DNA of 64,000 nucleotides, from positions 4,634,501-4,698,500 of the forward strand of contig NZ_CP121445.1 in assembly GCF_029689925.1 (NCBI RefSeq), given 5' to 3'. This stretch comes from Anaerocolumna sp. AGMB13025. GTDB lineage: Bacteria; Bacillota; Clostridia; Lachnospirales; Lachnospiraceae. Below the pieces are notes generated by a model. The model saw only the letters and a program-made list of their open reading frames with translations, was not told the origin of the DNA and ran no database searches. The position numbers and the translations under genes were made by a program. Every line of letters starts with the position of its first letter. The stretch's first letter is position 1. Shown in pieces: positions 26,030 through 34,322 of the stretch.

Positions 26030-27589
26030 TTACCAGTTTCCGAGAATTTGCTTATGCTGTAGTCTTACATGGTCATCAAGCATGAAAACCTCACTCATAT
26101 TCTGATTACTGATCTGCTTTTCATCTAATACCAACGTCATTGGTACTTCTGCAGTAAAAGGTTCCCAAACAGGAACACTAGCTCCGTTTGGATTTCCGGT
26201 TTTTGCAAAATTACACCAATAGTCTGTCATTGCACGGGACAGTTTATAATCTCCGGTCTCAAACTCTTTCGCCATAGACCGCCAGGACCGGTCTAAGGTG
26301 CCAAATATATACCACAATTCAGCAGAATGATAAGCTCCTGCTTCGTCACCAGGCATCCTGCGGTTAAAGTAATACAGATAAAGGGGCTTACGGTTATTCT
26401 TAAGTTCTGCATAGGCAAAACTTCTTGGTGCTAACAGGGATATTACTTTTTTCCTGGCTGCCTGGATTTTTTCTAAGTCCTCTGTGGTTTTTACCTGATA
26501 CAGCTCTAAATATTCCTCTGAAAGTTCCTGATACTGATTTCGAATAACGGCATTAAATTCCTCTACCGTTTTTACTGGCCATCCGGCAAATAATTCTCCA
26601 TCCCCACCCACAGTACCGGTCATGATATCAATTTCATGATGTTCTCCAAAGGCCATGGCCTCTCCGGCGGATTTTGGCTGGTAATATCCGTCTATACAGG
26701 GGTTAAAGAATAAACCAAAACCCATTAATTCATTCATTGTATTAGATATTTCCTGGGATACTGTTACGGCTTCCATGGATTTTAACTCACTTAAGGACTT
26801 ACCAAGTTTTTTTGTTATCTCTTCCCCGAGTTTCTCCATTTGTCCAAGCGTAAAACCGGCTCCCAGCGTATTAATGCCTCCTGCGGATTGTATAATAGCT
26901 CTTTTAAAAAGCCCTTTTGCGGGAGGGCAGGTTATCAGGGACTGCACCATTGCACCGCCTGCGGATTGACCGAATATGGTAATATTGTCTTTATCCCCTC
27001 CGAAGGCTTCTGCATTCTCCCTTACCCAGTTCAGTGCCTGAATACAGTCAGTGATTGCATAGTTTCCTGAGATTTTATTGTCTCCGGTCTCCGATAGTTG
27101 CGGATGTGCAAAAAATCCAAGGGCTCCAAGACGGTAGCTGATGGTGATAAGAATACAATCCCGGCGGCACATCGCTTCTCCGTCAAACTCCATTTCCCAG
27201 CTGTAGCCGCTTATAAAGGCACCGCCGTGAATATATAACAGGATTGGTAATTTCTTGGTGCCGGTAGTATCCGGCGTCCATATATTAAGATACAGACAGT
27301 CTTCACTCATCACAACCGCCTCAGGAAAGAATTCTTTCTGATAAAAGCTCCCCTCCTGTTGTTCTGCCTGAATCGAAATAGCCGGAAAAGCCTCACAATT
27401 TCTTATCCCTTCCCAGGGGGTTGGCGCTGCTGCTGCCTGCCAGCGCAGATTGCCCACTGGGGGTCTTGCATAGGGAACACCCCGAAAAATGGTATAAGCC
27501 GGGTTTCCTGCAGGGGTTCCTTTGATTTTTCCTTCCTTGACTTCAATGATACGATTAATCTGCTTAACCGGTGTAGTTCCAGATATCAT
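26030..27589 (-). CDS. Type-B carboxylesterase (cluster 2)
   Basis: A 519-residue cytoplasmic alpha/beta hydrolase with S209 in FGQSAGG, oxyanion-hole HGGAF at 121-125, and the family's N-terminal GVPYARPPVGNLRW and SEDCLYLNIW motifs. GGAGG precedes the start. It is related to the esterase at 8191 but keeps the canonical GQSAG elbow. Its position between an Lpl-type importer and an AraC-GH3 pair suggests it removes acyl groups from an imported acylated saccharide before GH3 cleavage; this is inferred. Confidence 0.9.
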   Translation of the reverse strand: MISGTTPVKQINRIIEVKEGKIKGTPAGNPAYTIFRGVPYARPPVGNLRWQAAAAPTPWEGIRNCEAFPAISIQAEQQEGSFYQKEFFPEAVVMSEDCLYLNIWTPDTTGTKKLPILLYIHGGAFISGYSWEMEFDGEAMCRRDCILITISYRLGALGFFAHPQLSETGDNKISGNYAITDCIQALNWVRENAEAFGGDKDNITIFGQSAGGAMVQSLITCPPAKGLFKRAIIQSAGGINTLGAGFTLGQMEKLGEEITKKLGKSLSELKSMEAVTVSQEISNTMNELMGFGLFFNPCIDGYYQPKSAGEAMAFGEHHEIDIMTGTVGGDGELFAGWPVKTVEEFNAVIRNQYQELSEEYLELYQVKTTEDLEKIQAARKKVISLLAPRSFAYAELKNNRKPLYLYYFNRRMPGDEAGAYHSAELWYIFGTLDRSWRSMAKEFETGDYKLSRAMTDYWCNFAKTGNPNGASVPVWEPFTAEVPMTLVLDEKQISNQNMSEVFMLDDHVRLQHKQILGNW

Positions 27590-27635
27590 ATTCTTGCCTC
27601 CATTTTTTTAATTGCATGTTATATATTAGATCTTT

Positions 27636-27745
27636 ATATTACTTTTTAATAATACTTTTTATATTACTTTCTTTATTACTTTCCATATTACTTTTTATAT
27701 TACTTTTTATATTACTTTTTATATCACTTTTTATATTGCTTTATA
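27636..27745. repeat. AT-rich tandem repeat, about 12 bp unit
   Basis: About nine units of TATTACTTTTTA with single-base changes run between the LplC-type and carboxylesterase genes. The reverse complement contains A-runs. No spacer structure and no coding potential with a ribosome-binding site was seen. Confidence 0.7.
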
Positions 27746-27815
27746 TAACTTTTTTGTATTGCATATACATTATGTTACGTTATTTTCATTATGTTTTTGA
27801 CCATGTTACAAGGTT

Positions 27816-28715
27816 TTATCCTTTAATCGCACCGACCATTACACCTTTTTCAAAATACTTCTGCACAAAGGGATAAAAAGCAAATATAGGTGCGGTTGAT
27901 ACTACTATAACACAATATTTTACTAATTGCTTATACATAACAGAATCATTTGAAAAACTTGAGGAGGCAGCGGAGGTGGTTGCACTGGTATCATTCGTTA
28001 CCAGTATCTCTTTTAAAATAAGCTGCAGGGGAAACAGGTCTCTGTTCCTAAGATAGATGGAAGCGTTAAACCAGGAATTCCACTGTGCCACGACAGAAAA
28101 AAGTACGATGGTAGCAATGGTAGGCTTAATAAGAGGTATAATAATTTTAAATAAAATAGTCATTTTCCCTGCTCCATCCATGTTAGCCGACTCCTCAAGA
28201 CTGTCCGGTATACCCATAATTGCCGTTCTGATTAATATAACATTAAAAACACCAAAGGAAGTCGGCAGTATCATTGCCAGTCGATTATTATAAAGTCCTA
28301 ATAACTGGGTATTAATAATATAGGAGGCTATCATACCACCATTAAACAACATTGTAAATGCCATTAAAAACATTATGGCATTTCCCCATAGTGTGTTTTT
28401 TCTGGAAACCGTATATCCAACCATTACCGTGATAAACATACCGATTAAAGTACTTGCCAGTACATAAAGGAACGTATTCAGATATCCGGTCCAGATTGAA
28501 ATATTTTGAAATACCAACTTATACCCATTTATGTTAAAGCCTTTTATTCTCCATATGACTCCGCTGTTTTGCATTACATATCCGGCATCGCTAAAGGAGG
28601 CGCATACAACATGCCAGACCGGAAGAATGCAGACGAATATGATAAAACTTAAGAATAAAGTATTACCTACTTTAAAAGTAATTCTTGCAGGTGATTTTTT
28701 TCTTTCTACAATCAT
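27816..28715 (-). CDS. LplC/YtcP-type ABC permease (importer 2)
   Basis: About 299 residues with six membrane helices, the EAA loop LEESANMDGAGKMTILFKII and the LplC ending FVQKYFEKGVMVGAIKG. The frame opens at 28802, but that would translate the palindromic repeat; the ATG at 28715 has GGGG 6 nt upstream and starts at the family's N-terminus, so it is preferred. It follows the LplB-type gene by 184 bp, with the repeat at 28728-28758 lying in the gap. Confidence 0.9.
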   Translation of the reverse strand: MIVERKKSPARITFKVGNTLFLSFIIFVCILPVWHVVCASFSDAGYVMQNSGVIWRIKGFNINGYKLVFQNISIWTGYLNTFLYVLASTLIGMFITVMVGYTVSRKNTLWGNAIMFLMAFTMLFNGGMIASYIINTQLLGLYNNRLAMILPTSFGVFNVILIRTAIMGIPDSLEESANMDGAGKMTILFKIIIPLIKPTIATIVLFSVVAQWNSWFNASIYLRNRDLFPLQLILKEILVTNDTSATTSAASSSFSNDSVMYKQLVKYCVIVVSTAPIFAFYPFVQKYFEKGVMVGAIKG

Positions 28716-28727
28716 TTTTATCCCCAT

Positions 28728-28758
28728 TGCATATCGCAGGTTTACCTGCGATACTGCC
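28728..28758 (-). repeat. Palindromic dispersed repeat, copy C
   Basis: On the minus strand GGCAGTATCGCAGGT is followed by ACCTGCGATATGCA. The stem changes relative to copy B are compensating (AAGT/ACTT becomes AGGT/ACCT). It continues into TGGGGATAAAAATGA, the ribosome-binding site and start codon of the permease. Confidence 0.8.
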
Positions 28759-28898
28759 ACAATGAAACAGGTTGAAAGAATCTTCCTGTGGCATCCTTTC
28801 AATTCTTAGATTTTCTTTCAACCTTCCCGCCATACTACCGCATAAGCGGCATCTTTATGTAAAGATTTTTTTCTTCCCACTTACTCCTTCTATGCACG

Positions 28899-29858
28899 CT
28901 AAAACAGACTTGTTTCTGATGCTTTTTTGCTGACATGGTTCGTTACTACCAATAAGGTAAAATTAATTACGGAATTAAACAAACTGACTGCTGTACTATA
29001 GCCATAATTAAATTCAACAAGCCCTTTTCGGTATACGTAACTAGAGATGATATCTGCTGTCTCATATACCTGTGAATTGTATAGCAGTATGGTTTTCTCA
29101 CTTCCCACCGACATCATCATACCAACCCGCATAATTAACATAATAATGATGGTAGGCATAATCCCGGACAGGGTAACATGAATGGTCTGCTTCCAGCGGT
29201 TTGCCCCGTCAATCACTGCGGCTTCGTATAATTCCTGATCAATCCCTGCCAAGGCTGCTAAAAATACAATACTTCCCATACCAAGTCCCTGCCACAAATC
29301 TGAGATTATGTAGATTGCCCGCCAATTACCTGGAACACTTAACAGGTTTTGGTTAGAGCCGGTAAAATTGGATAGGAAGGTGGTAAGTACTCCTTTGGAG
29401 GAGCAAAAATCAATGATAATACCTGAAACGACAACCATGGATATAAAATTTGGCATATAGCTTATAGTCTGTGTTACGCTTTTGAACCATTTGGTCCTGA
29501 CTTCATTTAAAAGCAGTGCAAAGATAATAGAAGCCGGAAATTCAATTAATAACTGAAGCCCGCTGAGAATCAGCGTATTCTTTACTACCCTGACAAAATA
29601 AATCGACTGAAAAAAATCCAGGAAATTCTTAAGTCCAACAAATGGACTACCGAAAATTCCTAATTTAGGTTTATAGTTTTCAAAGGCCATTACTACCCCA
29701 AACATTGGCAGATAGCTGAATAATACCAGCATAATAATCGCAGGCACCGCCATCAGATAAGCAGCCTTATTTCTCTTAAAATCCTTAACAATTGCTTCCT
29801 TTGTAAATCTTTTATATACAGGAATAACCTCTCCTACCTGTCTTTTTTTTGCTATCAC
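28899..29858 (-). CDS. LplB-type ABC permease (importer 2)
   Basis: About 319 residues. A GTG at 29858 preceded by AGAAAGGA (9 nt) is preferred to the frame's ATG at 29948. The core starts at AAYLMAVPAIIMLVLFSYLP; the EAA loop is LYEAAVIDGANRWKQTIHVT, almost the same as in importer 1, and it ends KKASETSLF. It lies between the binding-protein gene and the LplC-type gene. The intergenic RNA before it contains a large stem-loop. Confidence 0.9.
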   Translation of the reverse strand: MIAKKRQVGEVIPVYKRFTKEAIVKDFKRNKAAYLMAVPAIIMLVLFSYLPMFGVVMAFENYKPKLGIFGSPFVGLKNFLDFFQSIYFVRVVKNTLILSGLQLLIEFPASIIFALLLNEVRTKWFKSVTQTISYMPNFISMVVVSGIIIDFCSSKGVLTTFLSNFTGSNQNLLSVPGNWRAIYIISDLWQGLGMGSIVFLAALAGIDQELYEAAVIDGANRWKQTIHVTLSGIMPTIIIMLIMRVGMMMSVGSEKTILLYNSQVYETADIISSYVYRKGLVEFNYGYSTAVSLFNSVINFTLLVVTNHVSKKASETSLF

Positions 29859-29957
29859 TTCAAATATTCCTTTCTGATGGTATTTATCAATATTGTAGCC
29901 GCAAAAAATGCAAAAAAAAATACGCACATTTTGATATGGAATACTCATTTTTCACAA

Positions 29958-30044
29958 GGGGCTGTTGGAGAATTCAAATTATAAAGCACTTGGGTAATTG
30001 GGATTTCCCAACGTTCATAAGCTTGTATTCAGCAACAGCCTCCC
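29958..30044 (-). other. Long stem-loop between binding-protein and permease genes (importer 2)
   Basis: Arms at 29958-29974 and 30027-30044 pair around GGCTGTTG/CAACAGCC, with an inner TTGGG/CCCAA pair in the loop. Together with the hairpin at 30080-30118 this is typical of intercistronic structures that keep the binding-protein message more abundant than the permease message. Confidence 0.55.
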
Positions 30045-30079
30045 ATATTAAGTATGGATTACTGACACGTTCATGTCCA

Positions 30080-30118
30080 AGGATACCTCCCGGTAATAAA
30101 CGATCTCCGGGCTATCCT
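30080..30118 (-). terminator. Hairpin just after the binding-protein gene (importer 2)
   Basis: AGGATA..CCGG pairs with CCGG..TATCCT, 15 bp beyond the stop. No strong T-run follows, so partial termination or mRNA stabilisation is more likely than full termination. Confidence 0.5.
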
Positions 30119-30132
30119 GTCAAAACAGATTT

Positions 30133-31785
30133 TTATCTTTGCAAGTAACGATCTAAAGCCGCTTGTTTAATCTCCACACAACGATCTATTCCAAGTTCCT
30201 TAATGGTACCGACATAGTCATCCCATTCTGTATTAATATCATGGACTCCTGTAATAAACTGGGTAATCCGCTCGGAAGAGTAGGTTTGTACATTACTGTA
30301 TATAGAAGCATATTCTCTGTTTTCGTCATTTGTCATGGTTGCCTGACTGGGATAATTATTATCCACCTTCTGCTCACCCCATACGGACATCATATCGGCA
30401 GAACTTTCTGAAACACCCGCAAGTTCTCTGGTCCAGTCATAGTTACATGGCAGCAAAGACGGGGGTAAGGTATAGAAAGCCATTGCTTGTGCCATAGCTA
30501 ACCCCTCTGGGTTTTTTGTGATTTTTTCAGTAAATACGGGTTTTCCTTCTCCGTTGTAGGTAAAGGTATCATTTTCGATCCCGTAATTGGCTAACAGGGA
30601 GCCTTCCTCAGTAAAGAGATAGTTAAGCCATTTCATAGCAATCTCTTTATTCTTGCTGTCAGCAGATACTGCCATTCCGGCTCCTCCGATAACCGGGGTT
30701 ACAAAGCCTACTTTTCCCTCTACACCGGAATCCGGTAATGGATTTCTTATGGCAATTACATCAAAATCCTTGTCACTACTGGTCGCTTTAAACATATCTC
30801 TCATGGTATAAACTGCATTAAATACTCCGGTCTGACCTGTGGTAACCATAGCGGTATCGGCAAAAAATGCACTTTGTTTGGTCATAAAATCAGGATCAAT
30901 CAATCCTTTTTTATACCAGTCGGCTAATACGGTAAGAAACTCTTTCATATTGTCAGTGGTATCATTGTATACAACTTTTCCATCCACATTAAGCCAGGAA
31001 TCTGAAAATACGCCGGTTCCGGAAGCCACTCCAAACCCCTGACCATAAAAACCTAAGGGACCGCCCAGTGATAACGGTGCATAGGCTCCTTTTTTCTCCT
31101 TAAAAGCAGTTAGTACGGTCTCCCATTCCGCGGTAGTTTTTGGAACCTGCAAATTCAGCTCATCCAGCCAGTCTTTTCTGATCATCAATCCCATCCAGGG
31201 TGGCTGAGGCGTTTGATATATCTGCATTACTGCAGCTATTCTGCCGCTGTCGGTGGTACTGTTTCTCTCAAGGTCTGGACTCTTTGTCCTTAATTTATTA
31301 TAATCCTGTAAGTAAGTATCAAGATAGTCCGTTAAATCCAGGTAATAACCATCATCAATTGCAGCATCAAGGCCATCCTGATAAGAACCCGGACCATAGA
31401 TAAGATCCGGCAGTTCCCCGGATGCAATCATAAGGTTAAAGGCATCGGTACTTCCTTGTGGTACGGTCTGAAATTCAATATGTACATTGGTACGTTTTTC
31501 CATCTCTTTAAAAAAAGCATTATCATTATAATCATTCGCAACTGTGGCATAATTCCCATCCATGGCACCGGCATACATGGTTAATGTAATCTTTTCCTTT
31601 GAAAGGGGCAGTGTCATTCCTTCCTCCGCTTTTTCTGGTGAATCACCGGATGTATTCTCTTCTTTCGTTGATGCATAACCTGCGCTTTCCTTTGAATCAG
31701 TAGCAGCTTTACTGCATGCGGTAACACTTGCGGCTAAGACTGCTAAGGACAAAGTTATAGCAATAATTTTTTTCATTTTCCTCAT
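30133..31785 (-). CDS. LplA-type extracellular solute-binding lipoprotein (importer 2)
   Basis: A 550-residue lipoprotein with lipobox at C24 (SVTAC) after a hydrophobic signal segment. The mature domain has a cluster-B solute-binding layout, and the C-terminus (DRCVEIKQAALDRYLQ) is the same as in importer 1. AAAGGAGA precedes the start. In this operon the binding-protein gene comes first, the reverse of importers 1 and 3. The upstream -10-like box has no good -35, so activation by the AraC sensor at 23638 is plausible. Confidence 0.92.
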   Translation of the reverse strand: MRKMKKIIAITLSLAVLAASVTACSKAATDSKESAGYASTKEENTSGDSPEKAEEGMTLPLSKEKITLTMYAGAMDGNYATVANDYNDNAFFKEMEKRTNVHIEFQTVPQGSTDAFNLMIASGELPDLIYGPGSYQDGLDAAIDDGYYLDLTDYLDTYLQDYNKLRTKSPDLERNSTTDSGRIAAVMQIYQTPQPPWMGLMIRKDWLDELNLQVPKTTAEWETVLTAFKEKKGAYAPLSLGGPLGFYGQGFGVASGTGVFSDSWLNVDGKVVYNDTTDNMKEFLTVLADWYKKGLIDPDFMTKQSAFFADTAMVTTGQTGVFNAVYTMRDMFKATSSDKDFDVIAIRNPLPDSGVEGKVGFVTPVIGGAGMAVSADSKNKEIAMKWLNYLFTEEGSLLANYGIENDTFTYNGEGKPVFTEKITKNPEGLAMAQAMAFYTLPPSLLPCNYDWTRELAGVSESSADMMSVWGEQKVDNNYPSQATMTNDENREYASIYSNVQTYSSERITQFITGVHDINTEWDDYVGTIKELGIDRCVEIKQAALDRYLQR

Positions 31786-31869
31786 TATCAGTTCTCCTTT
31801 TGATATTGAATCGATATCTGTATTCCCTCCTGTGAATTTTGCCGCTCTGCAGAACGTCTTACACGATTC

Positions 31870-31875
31870 ATTATA
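31870..31875 (-). promoter_or_regulatory. Probable -10 box of importer 2
   Basis: TATAAT on the minus strand, about 85 bp before the binding-protein start, with no recognisable -35 at 16-18 bp. This fits an activator-dependent promoter. Confidence 0.4.
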
Positions 31876-31910
31876 GGTGATGGATTGTTATATTAGTAGG
31901 CTCAAAATTG

Positions 31911-31952
31911 GATATCCGGTACACAAATTTCAACATTTGCCTACCGGATATC
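31911..31952 (-). terminator. Hairpin downstream of the EstA-like esterase gene
   Basis: Perfect 11-bp arms (GATATCCGGTA / TACCGGATATC) lie 9 bp beyond the esterase stop. The following T-run is weak. Confidence 0.6.
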
Positions 31953-31960
31953 ATAAATTG

Positions 31961-32791
31961 CTATATTCCTACATTACCACTGTTAACACCCAAGCCCTTT
32001 TTCTCAAGGGGAAGCCAGTCCAATACCTTTTTAATATACTGGTTCCAGAAATCCCAGTCATGTCCGCCAGGTCCTTCCTCATAGGTCACCTTAAGCCCAA
32101 GGTCTTTTAATAGGTTATAAAACTGTACGGTATTGGGAAGCAGTGTATCCTGCTGACCGCAGGCTAGATAGATCTCTGGCACATCTGACTTCTCTGCCAC
32201 CAGTTTATTAACCAGCCAGTTTGGATTCTTATCACTTTCCAACAGCTTGGTTAAATCACCGAAACAGCTTTCTGCATAACTGCGGGAGGATAAAAAGAAG
32301 GAATCCTCTGTTCTTTTATCCATATCCTCAAGAATCAGGGCAGAGGACAGACCAGCAATATAACCAAAGGTATTATGGTATTTTAAACCATTGCGGATAG
32401 CTCCATACCCTCCCATAGAAAGTCCGCCTATAAAGGTATCCTCTCTTTTATCCGATAACGGGAACATTTTTCTGGTTATTTCAACTAATTCTTCACCGAT
32501 AAATTCTCCGTACATATTATGGGCTGCCGGCTGATCTACATAAAACATATTATCACCTGAGGGCATAACAACCGCCAGCTCATTTTCTTCTGCTAACCGA
32601 AGCAGGTTGGTGCCGCTAACCCAGTCCGTATAATTTCCAAATACCCCATGTAATAAGTACAAGGTTTTATAGGGTTTGTTCTCTCTTACCGGCATTCCCG
32701 GAAACGTAAGCTTGTCCACCGGCAAAATAACATTCATAGGGACTGTTCTCATCAGTGATTTGGAAAAGAAATTAACTTGGATAAGTGCCAT
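31961..32791 (-). CDS. EstA/esterase-D-like serine esterase
   Basis: A 276-residue alpha/beta hydrolase. The nucleophile is S125 in GGLSMGGYGA, the oxyanion region is YLLHGVFGN, and the base is a His in GPGGHDWDFW. The family includes lactococcal tributyrin esterase, S-formylglutathione hydrolase and acetyl-xylan or feruloyl esterases. No signal peptide is present. AAGGAG precedes the start. The neighbouring importer, carboxylesterase and glycosidase suggest deacylation of an imported sugar. Confidence 0.88.
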   Translation of the reverse strand: MALIQVNFFSKSLMRTVPMNVILPVDKLTFPGMPVRENKPYKTLYLLHGVFGNYTDWVSGTNLLRLAEENELAVVMPSGDNMFYVDQPAAHNMYGEFIGEELVEITRKMFPLSDKREDTFIGGLSMGGYGAIRNGLKYHNTFGYIAGLSSALILEDMDKRTEDSFFLSSRSYAESCFGDLTKLLESDKNPNWLVNKLVAEKSDVPEIYLACGQQDTLLPNTVQFYNLLKDLGLKVTYEEGPGGHDWDFWNQYIKKVLDWLPLEKKGLGVNSGNVGI

Positions 32792-32950
32792 AATGATCTC
32801 CTTTATATTTATATTGATATATCTATTTTACTCCATCTAATCAAAAATGACAGACCCAAAATTAGTTATAACTTCCCAAAACACAGCTTTGAGAGTATTG
32901 CAAATATAAAGATATGAAACCTGGGGTTGTCGTAAAATAAAGGATACCAG

Positions 32951-33094
32951 CCTGGGCATAGAATCAGGAGTATAGTTTGTAAAAATTTGTTCCAAGCTCA
33001 CAAAAATATGCGAATGGCTGCATTCTGTTTCTTGCAGCCATTCGCATATACTTTCCACAATATTTTTTAACTAGAATCCTGATTCTTTCCCAGG
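32951..33094. repeat. Nested-hairpin element, copy 1
   Basis: An inner hairpin with perfect 16-bp arms (33007-33022, 33033-33048) and loop TTCTGTTTCT is enclosed by an outer stem (CCTGGG..AGAATCAGGA at 32951-32969 paired with 33077-33094). A copy with the same inner hairpin, loop and spacing but a different outer-stem sequence is at 53643-53763. The element lies just beyond the SGNH gene's stop and may act as its 3' structure. Confidence 0.75.
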
Positions 33095-33125
33095 TAGTCT
33101 TTGAATCTGCCGCAGCTCCTTATCG

Positions 33126-34301
33126 TTATCCTTCTTTTACAATACCATGTTTCATCAGGAATTTGGTCCATATATTATAATAGGCGGCCTTTAGATGAAT
33201 ATTATCAAAGGTATACTCCTGGGGTATGCCACCGGTTTTATCTGTAATAGCTTCATTTACATCAATATAAAATATATTCTTATTATCCGCTAGTAAGGCA
33301 AGATGATCGTTTTTATCTTTTATATTCTTATTGTTAAAAATCGGATCGGAATCCGATTTTTTCTTAGATACATTCATGATACCTTCTACAAATATAATAG
33401 CTTCCGGCTGGAGTTTTTGTATTTTTTCAATTACCTCTTTGTATTCTTTTATAAATATTTTTGTATTGCCAGTACCCAGTTCATTTATCCCAAGCATGAT
33501 ATAAATCTTGTTAAATTGTTTCTTCTCAAGAGCTTTATCAATGGTATATTTTTTACCGTTTACCTCAGCTATTTTCTTATCAAAAACATCGTATATCGTA
33601 AGACCTACATCTGCAAAATAGGTAGGATTTTTCCATCCGGAATACTCCGATAGCCCTACTGTCCTGGAGTCACCGATAAATAGCGCATCGTCAAAATAAC
33701 TTTCTTTTACGGTTTCAAACTGGTAGGTGTCCTGCTCGCTGCCGGTTTCATTATCCTGAACCGAGTCTGTTTCATCAGTATAAGCTGCATCAGACTTTGT
33801 TGTACCTGGCTCTGCTGCACCCGGATTTGCTGTACCTGGTTTTGTTGTACCTGGCTCTGCTGTACCTGGTTTTGCTGTACCTGGTTTTGCTGTACCTGGT
33901 TTTGCTGTACCCTTAGTTACGTTATCAGACGCTTCCTGGGTATTGGACTCCTTTATACCAGTCGGGGGCTGATTTTCCTGGGCTTTGTTACTCCCATCAA
34001 CTTCCTCCCCACTAAGGGAATTCTCCTCCGCTGTTTTGACTGTGTCATCCAATGGAGCATATACCGTATCAGTAGAAATAGAAACCGTTTTAATATTCGT
34101 GTAACCCTTTAGATTCCAGGGGAATATATCATCATTCATAGCTTCAAATACTGCAGCAAGCTGAGGAGTCTTAATAAAGTCAATGGGATAGGACGCATAA
34201 ATACTTCTTTTCCCCAGGTATCCCATTACTGAAAAGACTAAGGTACTTATGAGTATGGTTATGGTCAAAGGATATTTTTTTGGATTTTTGAAATACTTCA
34301 T
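33126..34301 (-). CDS. Membrane-anchored SGNH/GDSL hydrolase with PGTxx repeat linker
   Basis: A 391-residue protein with an N-terminal TM anchor (about 12-32), a charged spacer, and an imperfect five-residue PGTAK-type repeat at 130-172. The catalytic domain has S212 in FIGDSRTVGL, an Asn-containing GINELG block and a C-terminal DNIHL Asp-His pair. The repeat is encoded by 15-bp tandem units at about 33790-33910 and could vary in length by slippage. It lies 21 bp after the MBOAT gene, so the two probably form a membrane-plus-extracellular acyltransferase system modifying a cell-surface glycan, as in AlgI/AlgJ or DltB/DltD. The glycan is not known. Confidence 0.88.
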   Translation of the reverse strand: MKYFKNPKKYPLTITILISTLVFSVMGYLGKRSIYASYPIDFIKTPQLAAVFEAMNDDIFPWNLKGYTNIKTVSISTDTVYAPLDDTVKTAEENSLSGEEVDGSNKAQENQPPTGIKESNTQEASDNVTKGTAKPGTAKPGTAKPGTAEPGTTKPGTANPGAAEPGTTKSDAAYTDETDSVQDNETGSEQDTYQFETVKESYFDDALFIGDSRTVGLSEYSGWKNPTYFADVGLTIYDVFDKKIAEVNGKKYTIDKALEKKQFNKIYIMLGINELGTGNTKIFIKEYKEVIEKIQKLQPEAIIFVEGIMNVSKKKSDSDPIFNNKNIKDKNDHLALLADNKNIFYIDVNEAITDKTGGIPQEYTFDNIHLKAAYYNIWTKFLMKHGIVKEG

Positions 34302-34322
34302 ATCTTTCTTTCACTCCTGCCA

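Noticed and set aside
27636..27745. AT-rich tandem repeat considered as a regulatory array or origin
   Set aside because: It has no spacer or palindrome structure and no DnaA-box pattern, and looks like simple-sequence expansion.
30007..30012. AACGTT core near 30010 considered as another regulon operator
   Set aside because: It lacks the TAC/GTA flanks of the operator palindrome and lies inside an intercistronic stem-loop, not at a promoter.
33790..33910. 15-bp tandem repeats considered as an independent repeat element
   Set aside because: They encode the PGTAK-type linker of the SGNH protein and are best described as part of that gene.
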